NCBI RefSeq assembly: GCF_016863495.1
Contig: NZ_BOOZ01000058.1
Location: 1 to 36,887, forward strand
DNA length: 36,887 nt
Direction of reading: 5' to 3'
Source of the DNA: Micromonospora andamanensis
GTDB lineage: Bacteria; Actinomycetota; Actinomycetes; Mycobacteriales; Micromonosporaceae
Shown here: positions 1-6,664 of the stretch, piece by piece
Layout: each line of letters starts with the position of its first letter
How positions within the stretch are numbered: position 1 is the stretch's first letter
Translations under genes and position numbers: made by a program
Notes under the pieces: model-generated
What the model saw: the letters and a program-made list of their open reading frames with translations, nothing else
The model's database searches: none
Told to the model about the DNA's origin: nothing

Positions 1-176
1 GTGTTCAACGACCGACCGGGACGGATCATTCCGCGCCCCGCACCCGCCACAGCAGGCGGTCCTCGTCGGTCGTTCAGGGATGTGTAACGACCACCGGCCC
101 GCCATCATTCCCGGGCCACCCGGCCCACCGGTTCGGCAGGCCGTCTACCTCGGTCGTTCAGCCATGTCCAACGCCC
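1..176. repeat. Degenerate tandem repeat, about 82-84 bp period
   Basis: The motif TCGGTCGTTCAG-nn-ATGT-nn-AACG occurs at about 66-89 and again at about 150-173. The very first bases (GTGT..AACGACC) look like the right part of a further copy cut by the window edge. The stretches between copies also match in part (CATTCC, then CAGGC, then GTC at similar offsets), so this is a tandem array of diverged units and not isolated motifs. Within the best copy GGTCGTT (68-74) and AACGACC (86-92) form a perfect 7-bp inverted repeat around an 11-nt loop. The copies are too diverged for CRISPR. Function unknown. Confidence 0.5.
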
Positions 177-218
177 CCACCCCGCCACCCATTCCACCCG
201 AGCCCCCGACCACTGCGC

Positions 219-266
219 GATCTTGGTCCGAAACCGCCCACCGAGGGGCACAATCGCACCAAGATC
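219..266. repeat. GATCTTGGT / ACCAAGATC palindrome
   Basis: GATCTTGGT at 219-227 and ACCAAGATC at 258-266 are perfect 9-bp inverted arms around 30 nt. The design resembles the GATCTTGCACTT element at 12118-12191, so I treat both as members of one class of intergenic palindromes. The rest of 1-496 is C-rich and I see no convincing gene on either strand. Confidence 0.5.
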
Positions 267-484
267 TCCCCGGACGCCAACAGAAACGGACAACCGGCAC
301 ATCCGGACGGTGCCCGCCCACGAGCGAGGGTGTGGCCCGCCGCGCTCGGCGCAGGGATCAAGCCTGACCGCCCGAAGCCGGGCACGGCGGGCCACACCCC
401 CAACAGCACACACCGCACAGCCCCAACACCCGTAGGACACACACCAGGGACAGGTCATCGGACCGCCCCGGACCGATCTGGGGT

Positions 485-496
485 TACCCTGACAGC
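485..496 (+). promoter_or_regulatory. Leaderless-type -10 box
   Basis: TACCCT at 485-490 is followed by exactly six bases and then the ATG at 497, so transcription would begin at or next to the start codon. No ribosome binding site is visible. No clear -35 box is seen. Confidence 0.5.
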
Positions 497-838
497 ATGC
501 AGGCCGTCTCCCCCACCACGACCGGCGTGGCGCACCTGGCCCGACCCGGCCGCCCCGCCGTGGTGGCCCGGACGCTCGCCGAACTGCGGGGGCCCACCCG
601 GGGGGTGGTGGAGTTGCCGGTGCGGCTGATGTGGTGCGCCGACCGAGCGTTCGACCTCGCCGACCCCGACCAGTTGCTCTGGTTGTACGAGAACGTGCTG
701 CGCGAGACCACGAACGTCGACGACCTGCGCCGCCTGGTCAACGGGCGCGCACTGCGCCGGGTGTGGAAACTGCTCAACCTGCCCCGGGGGGTACGCCTGG
801 CCTGGGAGAGCCGGCACCAGGGTCTCCGGTCGGCGTGA
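497..838 (+). CDS. Small conserved actinobacterial protein, partner of nucleotidyltransferase
   Basis: 113 aa, no signal peptide or membrane segment. The C-terminal half carries the pattern LLWLYENVLRE ... DLRRLVNG..L...W..L.LP.GVR.AWE, which I recognise from small uncharacterised actinobacterial proteins often labelled transcriptional regulators. No helix-turn-helix is certain. The stop codon overlaps the GTG of the following AbiEii-like gene (GTGA at 835-838), so the two are translationally coupled. By position it could be the antitoxin or partner of that gene, but it is far smaller than a classical AbiEi antitoxin, so this is inference. The start is supported by a -10 box six bases upstream. 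Confidence 0.75.
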   Translation: MQAVSPTTTGVAHLARPGRPAVVARTLAELRGPTRGVVELPVRLMWCADRAFDLADPDQLLWLYENVLRETTNVDDLRRLVNGRALRRVWKLLNLPRGVRLAWESRHQGLRSA

Positions 839-1506
839 CCGGCGCAACACCCGACGCGCATCCACACGAGTTCTACCGGGAGGTGGCCCGGGTCGCGTTG
901 ACAGTCGCCGGGCCGCACCGTTTCGTCCTCGGCGGCGGGGTGGCCTGGGCCGTGCACGGACTGGTCACCCGCCCAACCGAGGACGTCGACCTTTTCGCCG
1001 ACGTCGAGGGCGCCGCCGCCGCGGCGGCCACTGACGTCCGGACCGCCCTGGAGACCGCCGGGTTCGAGGTGGCCGACGCCGATCCGGACAGCGACCTCGG
1101 TGACCTCTTCGACGGCTTCGACCGGGACCTGCTGGACTTCGTCGTCACCCGGGACAACCGGCAGATCCGCCTCAGCCTGGCCCGCCTCGACCGGCACCGC
1201 AGTCCGGTGGTGATGGACCTCGGACCGGTCATGGACGTCCGAGACCTCATCGCCAACAAGACCGCCGCCCTGGTGAACCGCCGCGAGGTACGCGACTACA
1301 TCGACGTTGCCTCCGCTCTGGAGCACCGGTCGGTCGCGGAGTTGCTGGACCTCGCCCGGCAGCTCGACCCGGCGCTCGATGACGACGACGTCCGGGCGGC
1401 CGGCCGGTATCTCGACCGGATTCCGGACGGTCGGTTCACCCGCTACGGCCTCGGCCCCGCCGAGATCGCCCGGGTCCGCCGTCACCTGGCGGACTGGCCC
1501 CGCTGA
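835..1506 (+). CDS. AbiEii/AbiGii-like nucleotidyltransferase
   Basis: 223 aa from the GTG that overlaps the upstream stop. The DNA polymerase beta-type nucleotidyltransferase signature is visible: a glycine turn and His (GGGVAWAVHG, about 33-42), then RPTEDVD (about 46-52), whose two Asp residues would bind metal. A later Asp (LLDFVV) and the K-x-x-A-L helix (IANKTAALVNR) fit AbiEii-family enzymes. Known relatives act as the toxin half of type IV toxin-antitoxin/abortive infection systems by modifying tRNA or other targets. Whether this one is a toxin is unknown. An upstream in-frame ATG (631) lies inside the partner gene and is not credible as the start. Confidence 0.8.
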   Translation: MTGATPDAHPHEFYREVARVALTVAGPHRFVLGGGVAWAVHGLVTRPTEDVDLFADVEGAAAAAATDVRTALETAGFEVADADPDSDLGDLFDGFDRDLLDFVVTRDNRQIRLSLARLDRHRSPVVMDLGPVMDVRDLIANKTAALVNRREVRDYIDVASALEHRSVAELLDLARQLDPALDDDDVRAAGRYLDRIPDGRFTRYGLGPAEIARVRRHLADWPR

Positions 1507-1549
1507 CCCGGCGCCGCCGATCCGCATCGGGCCGGCGGAAGCACCGGGT
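1506..1549. terminator. Possible bidirectional terminator
   Basis: Between two convergent stops, nested inverted repeats pair ACCCGG (1506-1511) with CCGGGT (1544-1549) and CCGAT (1517-1521) with ATCGG (1526-1530). There is no U-tract, as is usual at high GC. Confidence 0.35.
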
Positions 1550-1560
1550 CGACAGGAACT

Positions 1561-2463
1561 TCACTTGGTGAAGCGGCCACCGGTGACGCCGAGGACCTCG
1601 CCGGTGATGAAACTCGACTCCTGCGAGGCGAAGAAGACGTACGCGGGCGCCAGTTCCGCCGGCTGACCGGGCCGGCCGACAGGGGTGTCGGTGCCGAACT
1701 GCTCCACCTTCTCCTCCGGCATGGTCGCCGGGATCAGCGGCGTCCAGATCGGCCCCGGAGCCACCGCGTTGACCCGGATCCCCCGATCGACCAGGTCGGC
1801 GGCGAGCGCCTTGGTGAAGTTCGCGATCCCCGCCTTGGTGGTGGCGTAGTCGAGCAGCTGCGGCGACGGGTCGAAGGCCTGGATCGACGACGTGTTGATG
1901 ATCGTGGACCCCTCGCCCAGGTGCGGCAACGCCGCCTTGCACAGCCAGAACATCGCGTACAGGTTGGTCTTGAACACCCGGTCGAACTGCTCGGTGCTGA
2001 TGCCGGCGATGCCCTTGTCCTGCGCCATCTGGTACGCCGCGTTGTTCACCAGGATGTCGATGCCACCCAGGTCGGTCACCGCCCGCTCGATCAGCGCCGT
2101 GCAGTTGCGCTCGTCGGCGATGTCGCCCCGGATCGCGACGCCCTTGCGACCGGCGGCCTCAATGAGTCGTACCGTCTCCCGGGCGTCCGCGTCCTCCTCC
2201 TCACCGAGGTAGGAGATCAGCACGTCGGCGCCCTCCCGGGCGTACGCGATGGCGACCGCCCGGCCGATGCCCGAGTCACCACCGGTGATCACCGCCTTCT
2301 TGCCGTCGAGTTTGCCGTTGCCCCGGTACGAGTCCTCTCCGTGGTCCGGTTTCGGCGTCATCTCGCTGGTGCGGCCCGGCGGGCTCTGCTGCTGGTTCGG
2401 CTGCCCGGACTGCTGGCCGTACTGCTCGGTGGGGTCCTGCTGGGTGTGCTGGGTCTCGCTCAC
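1561..2463 (-). CDS. SDR oxidoreductase, general stress protein 39-like
   Basis: 300 aa, GTG start with a GAGGAGA ribosome binding site. Classical short-chain dehydrogenase: the cofactor loop TGGDSGIG (about 60-67), NNAA (140-143), catalytic Ser near 192, Tyr 206 and Lys 210 in YATTK, and the C-terminal GEVLGVTGG. A roughly 45-residue Gln/Pro-rich, probably disordered N-terminal tail precedes the Rossmann fold, as in the YdaD/YghA/GspA39 subgroup. That subgroup is induced by general stress in Bacillus and other bacteria, and substrates are not established. The promoter upstream is of the stress sigma type, which fits. It is probably a cytosolic NAD(P)-dependent reductase. Confidence 0.9.
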   Translation of the reverse strand: MSETQHTQQDPTEQYGQQSGQPNQQQSPPGRTSEMTPKPDHGEDSYRGNGKLDGKKAVITGGDSGIGRAVAIAYAREGADVLISYLGEEEDADARETVRLIEAAGRKGVAIRGDIADERNCTALIERAVTDLGGIDILVNNAAYQMAQDKGIAGISTEQFDRVFKTNLYAMFWLCKAALPHLGEGSTIINTSSIQAFDPSPQLLDYATTKAGIANFTKALAADLVDRGIRVNAVAPGPIWTPLIPATMPEEKVEQFGTDTPVGRPGQPAELAPAYVFFASQESSFITGEVLGVTGGRFTK

Positions 2464-2509
2464 GGAGATCTCCTCGCCCGGGATCGTTTGCTGCGGTCCC
2501 GCAAGGCCC

Positions 2510-2533
2510 TACCCGGGTGAAGTCTGCGGAAAC
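2510..2533 (-). promoter_or_regulatory. SigB/SigF-type stress promoter
   Basis: On the minus strand GTTT (2533-2530) is followed by a 15-bp spacer and GGGTAG (2514-2509). This is the general stress sigma factor consensus GTTT-N14-16-GGGTA. The start codon of the stress SDR lies about 47 nt downstream of the -10 element. Confidence 0.55.
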
Positions 2534-2579
2534 GCCGGGGTAGGTCACCACGCGTAGGGCATCCTAGGATCCTGGATGG

Positions 2580-2599
2580 CTGACCACGGCGGTGGTCAG
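2580..2599. terminator. Hairpin downstream of the reductase gene
   Basis: CTGACCAC (2580-2587) and GTGGTCAG (2592-2599) form a perfect 8-bp stem with a 4-nt loop. It begins 16 nt past the stop of the minus-strand flavoprotein gene and could terminate it, or protect the SDR promoter from read-through. Confidence 0.5.
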
Positions 2600-2614
2600 G
2601 TGCGTCCGTGTTGG

Positions 2615-3772
2615 TCAGACCCGCGTGTCGGCGACGGCGCGTCTCGGACCGGGTAGGCGGTCCGCCAGCGCCAGCGCGGCCCGGACCGGGGCCCGACCGA
2701 CCACCTCGTCGAAGTCGGCCCGGCCCAGGCAGAACCGGGTGAACGCGCGCCAGCCCGGCGGCGTGGCGAGCAGCGTGTGGCAGACCGCGGGCCGTCGGGA
2801 GAAGACGTCGAGCAGCCGGTGCCCGGCCCGCATGGCCGGGACGAGGCGCTCGGCCACCGACCGTTCGTAGCCGGCGAGATCGGCAGCGGCCACCGCCACC
2901 CCGGCCAACTCACCGGAGCGCAGCGCGTAGCTGATCCCCTCCCTGGTCCACGGCTCCAGCAGACCCGCGGCGTCACCGGCGACAAGTACCCGGCCGCGTC
3001 GCAGCGGCGAGTCGTAGGTCCGGCAACGGGTCAGGTGACCCGAGTCGTGCACCGGCGACAGATCGGCCAGGCCGAGGCGGTCGACGAACCGCCGCAGATA
3101 CTGCCGGGTCCGCTCCCCCTCACCCCGACCGGCGATCACACCGACGGTGAGCCGATCCCCCTTCGGGAAGACCCAGCCGTACGAGCCGGGCAGCGGACCC
3201 CAGTCGAGCAGCGCCCGACGCCGCCACCGGGACTGCTCGGGTGGCGGTACCGGCAGTTCCAGTTCCAGCCCCAGGTCCACCTGCCGGTGCCGCACCCCGA
3301 CGTGCCAGGCACTCACCCCGGACGAGCCGTCGGCGCCGATGACCGTACGGGCCAGCAGTACCTCGCCGCCGGCCAGCCGCAGGCGTACCACCTCGGGGTC
3401 CTGCTCCACCGACCGGACGGCGGCCCGCTCGCGGACCTCGGCACCGGCGGCCACCGCGGCGGCCCGCAGCCGGTCGTCGAACTCCTCCCGCCGCACCATG
3501 CTCACCAGCGGCCCCGCACCATGCCGGCGGGTGAACCCGCCCCGCCCGTCGAGGGTGAAGGTGACCCGGTCCACGATGTCGTGGGCGGGAACCTCGATCC
3601 GTCCGGCCACCGCGGCCAGCGAGGTACCGATCAGACCACCGCCGCAGGTCTTGTACCGGGGATGCGCGGCGCGCTCGACGACGAGCGTGCGTACCCCTCG
3701 CCGGGCGGCGGCGTAGGCGGCGGAGAGCCCGGCGGGGCCGCCGCCGATCACCACGAGTTCCCAGACGCTCAC
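2615..3772 (-). CDS. Geranylgeranyl reductase family FAD-dependent oxidoreductase
   Basis: 385 aa from GTG 3772. The N-terminal dinucleotide-binding motif VVIGGGPAGLSAAYAAA (about 7-23), the conserved RYKTCGGG (about 39-46) and the later GDAAGLLEPWTREGISYAL, which contacts FAD, identify the geranylgeranyl reductase/digeranylgeranylglycerophospholipid reductase family. Members reduce isoprenoid double bonds, for example in menaquinone side chains or phytyl chains. The substrate here cannot be told from sequence. The open frame continues far upstream without a stop, but the homology begins at this GTG, and a TACCCT -10 lies six bases before it, implying a leaderless mRNA. A lycopene cyclase occurs elsewhere in the window but is not linked. 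Confidence 0.87.
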   Translation of the reverse strand: MSVWELVVIGGGPAGLSAAYAAARRGVRTLVVERAAHPRYKTCGGGLIGTSLAAVAGRIEVPAHDIVDRVTFTLDGRGGFTRRHGAGPLVSMVRREEFDDRLRAAAVAAGAEVRERAAVRSVEQDPEVVRLRLAGGEVLLARTVIGADGSSGVSAWHVGVRHRQVDLGLELELPVPPPEQSRWRRRALLDWGPLPGSYGWVFPKGDRLTVGVIAGRGEGERTRQYLRRFVDRLGLADLSPVHDSGHLTRCRTYDSPLRRGRVLVAGDAAGLLEPWTREGISYALRSGELAGVAVAAADLAGYERSVAERLVPAMRAGHRLLDVFSRRPAVCHTLLATPPGWRAFTRFCLGRADFDEVVGRAPVRAALALADRLPGPRRAVADTRV

Positions 3773-3778
3773 TCGTGC

Positions 3779-3784
3779 AGGGTA
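3779..3784 (-). promoter_or_regulatory. Leaderless-type -10 box
   Basis: TACCCT on the minus strand ends six bases before the GTG at 3772. It supports this start over any further upstream. Confidence 0.45.
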
Positions 3785-3952
3785 GATCAGCCGAGGCGCC
3801 CGACCACGCCGACGCGACCACCACTCGGGCGGGACGGCGACCTGCCGTACCCCCTCGCGGGTCGCGGAGTTCGTGGGGCGGCCCCGGAACCGGCCACGAC
3901 CGGCCCGGGGCGGGCATCTTCTCCGGCGCGCCGGGTAACCGCCCGCCGCAGA

Positions 3953-3969
3953 CCGCCTGCCGCAGGCGG
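3953..3969. promoter_or_regulatory. Inverted repeat in divergent intergenic region
   Basis: CCGCCTG (3953-3959) and CAGGCGG (3963-3969) are 7-bp arms around 3 nt, placed just upstream of the AGGAGG ribosome binding site (3981-3986) of the small winged-helix gene. It could be an operator for that protein or a 5' hairpin. The remainder of 3773-3991 shows nothing else I can name. Confidence 0.3.
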
Positions 3970-3991
3970 ACGAGGGCACGAGGAGGACACC

Positions 3992-4228
3992 ATGCAAGAG
4001 GTGCGGCTGTCGGACGTCGAGGCGCGGGTGTACGACGCGGTGGCGGCCCTGGAGGCCCGTGGCCAGGTCCCGTACCCGGACATGATCGCCCAGGAGTGTG
4101 GTTTGACCGAGGAGCAGCTGCAGACCCCGCTGCACCTGCTGACCGAGAAGAACCTGCTGCACCGGGAGGATTCGCCGATGTCCGGGCTCGACTTCGGACC
4201 TCGCTTCTGCGCGCAGCAACTGGCATGA
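3992..4228 (+). CDS. Small winged-helix-like protein
   Basis: 78 aa, start fixed by AGGAGG five bases upstream of ATG. The sequence reads as one compact winged-helix unit: a first helix (SDVEARVYDAVAALEARG), then PYPDMIAQECGLTEEQLQ as the helix-turn-helix, then LHLLTEKNLLHRE leading to a hairpin. No effector or catalytic domain is present. It lies 37 nt upstream of the DHA2 pump on the same strand, so it may be the local regulator of that pump, but small proteins of this kind are also found alone in actinobacteria. DNA binding is inferred from the predicted fold only. Confidence 0.75.
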   Translation: MQEVRLSDVEARVYDAVAALEARGQVPYPDMIAQECGLTEEQLQTPLHLLTEKNLLHREDSPMSGLDFGPRFCAQQLA

Positions 4229-4265
4229 CGGACAGCCGCCCGACGGCACGGCGCCGGGTCGCCTG

Positions 4266-5738
4266 TTGAACTCGGCGGAGCCCGGCGCTCCGGGGTCCGG
4301 GGCGGTGCTTGACGGGCGGCGACGCTGGCAGGCCCTCGGGGTCGGGTTGGTCGCGGCGTTCATGACGCTGCTCGACATCAGCATCGTCAACGTGGCCCTG
4401 CCGTCGCTGGAGCGCGCCCTGCGGGCCGACCCGAGCGACCTGCAATGGGTGCTGTCCGGGTACGCGCTGAGCTTCGGCCTGGTTCTGGTGCCGGCGGGAC
4501 GCTTCGGCGACGTCCGGGGACGACGCAACGCGTTCGTCTTCGGCATCGCCCTGTTCACGCTCACCAGCGCGCTGGCCGGGCTGGCCCAGTCCCCCGGCTG
4601 GCTGATCGCCGCCCGCCTGCTCCAGGGTGCCGCCGCCGGTGTGGTGAACCCGCAGGTGACCGGCCTGATCCAGCAGCTGTTCGCCGGTCCCGAGCGGGCC
4701 CGGCCGTTCGGGTGGCTCGGCGCCACCATCGGCATCTCCACAGCGATCGGTCCGCTGCTCGGTGGTCTGCTGATCGCCGCCGGTGGTCCGGAACACGGCT
4801 GGCGGTGGGTCTTCTTCGTCAACGTTCCGGTGGGCATCGTCGCGGTGCTGCTCGGCTGGCGGTTGCTGCCCGGCCGGGTCACCCCCCGGGGCGCGCAGCG
4901 CCGGTTCGACCCGATCGGCGTACTGCTGCTCGGCGTCGGCGTGACCCTCGTGCTGCTGCCGCTGGTACAGCGCGAGCAGTGGCACGGCCCGACGAAGTGG
5001 CTGCTGGTGCCCGCCGGGCTGGTCACGCTCGCCGGCTTCGTCGGCTGGGAGCGACGGTACGCCCGGCACGGCCCGCCACTGTTCGACGTCCGCCTGTTCG
5101 GCCACCGGTCGTACGCCCTCGGCTCGACGATCGCGCTGCTCTACTTCGGTGGGTTCACCGCGATCTTCTTCATCTTCACGCTCTACCTGCAGAACGGACG
5201 TGGCTACAGCGCGCTTGTCGCCGGTGCGGCGATCACCCCGTTCGCGCTCGGCTCCGCCGTCGCGTCCGCCGTCGGAGGGCGGCTGGTCAACAGGTACGGC
5301 CGCCCGCTCGTCGCCATCGGGCTGGCCGCCGTGGTGACCGGTCTGGGCCTGGCCGCGCTCGCCATCGAGCTGGTACCCCACGTTCCGGTGCCCTGGGTGA
5401 CCGCGCTGCCGCTGCTGGTCGCCGGCATCGGCAGCGGTCTGGTGATCGCCCCCAACCAGACGCTCACCCTGTCGGAGGTGCCGGTGCCACAGGCGGGCAG
5501 CGGCGCCGGGATGTTGCAGACCGGGCAGCGGATCGGTTCGGCCGCCGGGATCGCGGTGGTCGGCGCGGTCTTCTTCTCCGCGCTGGCCGACGGCGCGGAC
5601 GCCTGGTCCAGGGCGTTCGAGCGGTCGCTGCTCACCTCCGCGGCGCTCATCGCGTTGGCCCTGGTGGCAGCCGCCGTGGACATCGTCCGCAACCACCGCG
5701 GCCGGCCCCGCGAGCGGGGCCGGCCGGTGAGTCACTGA
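4266..5738 (+). CDS. DHA2 (14-TM) MFS drug efflux transporter
   Basis: 490 aa from TTG 4266. An in-frame GTG at 4305 is an alternative start. EmrB/QacA-type drug:H+ antiporter features: motif D1-like LDISIVNVALPSL, motif A GRFGDVRGRRNAF, motif B RLLQGAAAGVVNPQ and antiporter motif C around GISTAIGPLLGG. The length and about 14 hydrophobic segments match the DHA2 family. It would export hydrophobic or cationic compounds across the plasma membrane. The substrate is not predictable. A small winged-helix gene precedes it and may control it. The 3' end of the coding sequence doubles as a hairpin. Confidence 0.9.
   Translation: MNSAEPGAPGSGAVLDGRRRWQALGVGLVAAFMTLLDISIVNVALPSLERALRADPSDLQWVLSGYALSFGLVLVPAGRFGDVRGRRNAFVFGIALFTLTSALAGLAQSPGWLIAARLLQGAAAGVVNPQVTGLIQQLFAGPERARPFGWLGATIGISTAIGPLLGGLLIAAGGPEHGWRWVFFVNVPVGIVAVLLGWRLLPGRVTPRGAQRRFDPIGVLLLGVGVTLVLLPLVQREQWHGPTKWLLVPAGLVTLAGFVGWERRYARHGPPLFDVRLFGHRSYALGSTIALLYFGGFTAIFFIFTLYLQNGRGYSALVAGAAITPFALGSAVASAVGGRLVNRYGRPLVAIGLAAVVTGLGLAALAIELVPHVPVPWVTALPLLVAGIGSGLVIAPNQTLTLSEVPVPQAGSGAGMLQTGQRIGSAAGIAVVGAVFFSALADGADAWSRAFERSLLTSAALIALALVAAAVDIVRNHRGRPRERGRPVSH
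5699..5726. terminator. Strong bidirectional hairpin within the gene 3' end
   Basis: GCCGGCCCCGC (5701-5711) and GCGGGGCCGGC (5714-5724) pair perfectly, and two flanking bases on each side extend the stem to 13 bp. It sits in the last codons of the efflux pump, 22 nt before the stop of the convergent wall-protein gene, and probably terminates both. Confidence 0.6.
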
Positions 5739-5747
5739 TTCGGTGTG

Positions 5748-6446
5748 TCACCAGAGCTGGGAGACGATGTCCGCCGCCTGCTCCTCCCACTGCGCGTAGT
5801 GGAACGGGTAGGCCGACACCTGCACCGTCTGGGCGGCGGTGGTCAGCGGCAGATCCCGCCAGCCGCCGACGTTCCTCAGCGCCTCGAAGAAGACAGTCGA
5901 GGAGTACTCCGGATCGGTGATCTGATCCACGCTGCCCCATCCGGTGGACGGACGCTGCTGGAACAGGCCCTGCGAGTCGTGGTCGTTCCACGAGCCCAGG
6001 TGCCCGAGGTTGTAGAGCTTCGACTCCTGCAACGCGGTGGCGATGCCGATCACGGCACCGCGCTCACCCACACCTGTGCGCTTGGCCACCTCGATGATGG
6101 TCTTGGCGTTGTCCCGCTGGGCGTCGTCGAGCGGGACACGCGACTGGGCGCCCTGCACCCCGTGCGGGATCAACTCGTCGCGGGTGGGCTTCCCGGCGTC
6201 CGGCTTGTCGGTGGCGCCGGCGGTGGTCAGTCCGGATTCCACTGTGACTGCGGTGTTGCCGCGACCGGTCGCCCGGTCGATCGCCGCCACCGCTCCGGCG
6301 TGCGGACCGGTGGTGATCGGCGCGGCCATGGCGGTGGGGCCGAAGGCCAGTCCGGCGAGGGCTGTCACGCCCACCACGCTGAGCGCGGTCTTCCGGTTCG
6401 GGATCGTCGCGATGGCGGGGAGCCATCGAGTGAAGTCCGGCTTCAC
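5748..6446 (-). CDS. Secreted lysozyme-fold-like cell-wall protein
   Basis: 232 aa from GTG 6446, preceded by GAAAGG. A signal peptide is clear: basic start (KPDFTRW, NRK), hydrophobic core TALSVVGVTALAGLAF and a cleavage-like site AMA-AP near residue 42. The C-terminal 120 residues (GVGERGAVIGIATALQES, then SQGLFQQRPSTGWG) belong to an actinobacterial secreted family, often mislabelled heavy-metal transporter, that resembles the lytic-transglycosylase/lysozyme fold. The Glu in ALQES is in the place of the catalytic Glu and SQGLFQQRP matches the usual S-x-G-L-x-Q turn. A role in peptidoglycan cleavage is inferred. A CRP-like site and a hairpin lie upstream. Confidence 0.8.
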   Translation of the reverse strand: MKPDFTRWLPAIATIPNRKTALSVVGVTALAGLAFGPTAMAAPITTGPHAGAVAAIDRATGRGNTAVTVESGLTTAGATDKPDAGKPTRDELIPHGVQGAQSRVPLDDAQRDNAKTIIEVAKRTGVGERGAVIGIATALQESKLYNLGHLGSWNDHDSQGLFQQRPSTGWGSVDQITDPEYSSTVFFEALRNVGGWRDLPLTTAAQTVQVSAYPFHYAQWEEQAADIVSQLW

Positions 6447-6525
6447 GATGGTTGCCCTTTCGATCGGGTACGAGCCGCTCGGGATTGAGCCGCTCTCGGG
6501 GGACGGACGGGTGCCGGCAAGGTTT

Positions 6526-6560
6526 GCCAGCCGGCCCATGGGGGACACAACCCGGCTGGC
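6526..6560 (-). promoter_or_regulatory. 5' untranslated hairpin of the wall-protein gene
   Basis: GCCAGCCGG (6526-6534) and CCGGCTGGC (6552-6560) are perfect 9-bp arms around 17 nt, about 80-115 nt upstream of the GTG on its transcript side. Between it and the gene the 9-mer GAGCGGCTC occurs twice in tandem. I looked for the c-di-AMP (ydaO) riboswitch common before actinobacterial wall hydrolases and did not find its conserved blocks. Confidence 0.35.
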
Positions 6561-6598
6561 ATGTCCGCCATTCCGGAAATGCGCGGATGACGGTGGGC

Positions 6599-6614
6599 TG
6601 CGATCCAGGTCACA
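6599..6614 (-). promoter_or_regulatory. CRP-like binding site
   Basis: On the minus strand TGTGA-CCTGGA-TCGCA matches the TGTGA-N6-TCACA consensus of CRP with one mismatch. It is about 150 nt upstream of the wall-protein start codon. Confidence 0.4.
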
Positions 6615-6664
6615 GCGCAGACCGGCGAAGCTGCCCTCGCGGGGCACGAACCGGACGGGGTGCC

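Noticed and set aside
66..176. Possible CRISPR array at the left edge
   Set aside because: The repeated core is diverged between copies, and the spacing of about 83 nt with partly conserved intervening DNA fits tandem repeats, not identical repeats with unique spacers.
105..458. Open frame on the minus strand in the leading non-coding region
   Set aside because: Composition is Arg/Gly/Trp-rich antisense-like, with no family signal, no ribosome binding site, and it crosses both repeat structures.
3120..5735. Very long open frame on the minus strand across the efflux gene
   Set aside because: It is the GC-bias shadow of the plus-strand transporter and the reductase, with Arg/Gly/Pro-rich low-complexity translation.
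6447..6664. c-di-AMP (ydaO-type) riboswitch before the wall-protein gene
   Set aside because: None of the conserved blocks of that riboswitch was found; only a simple hairpin and a repeated 9-mer are present.
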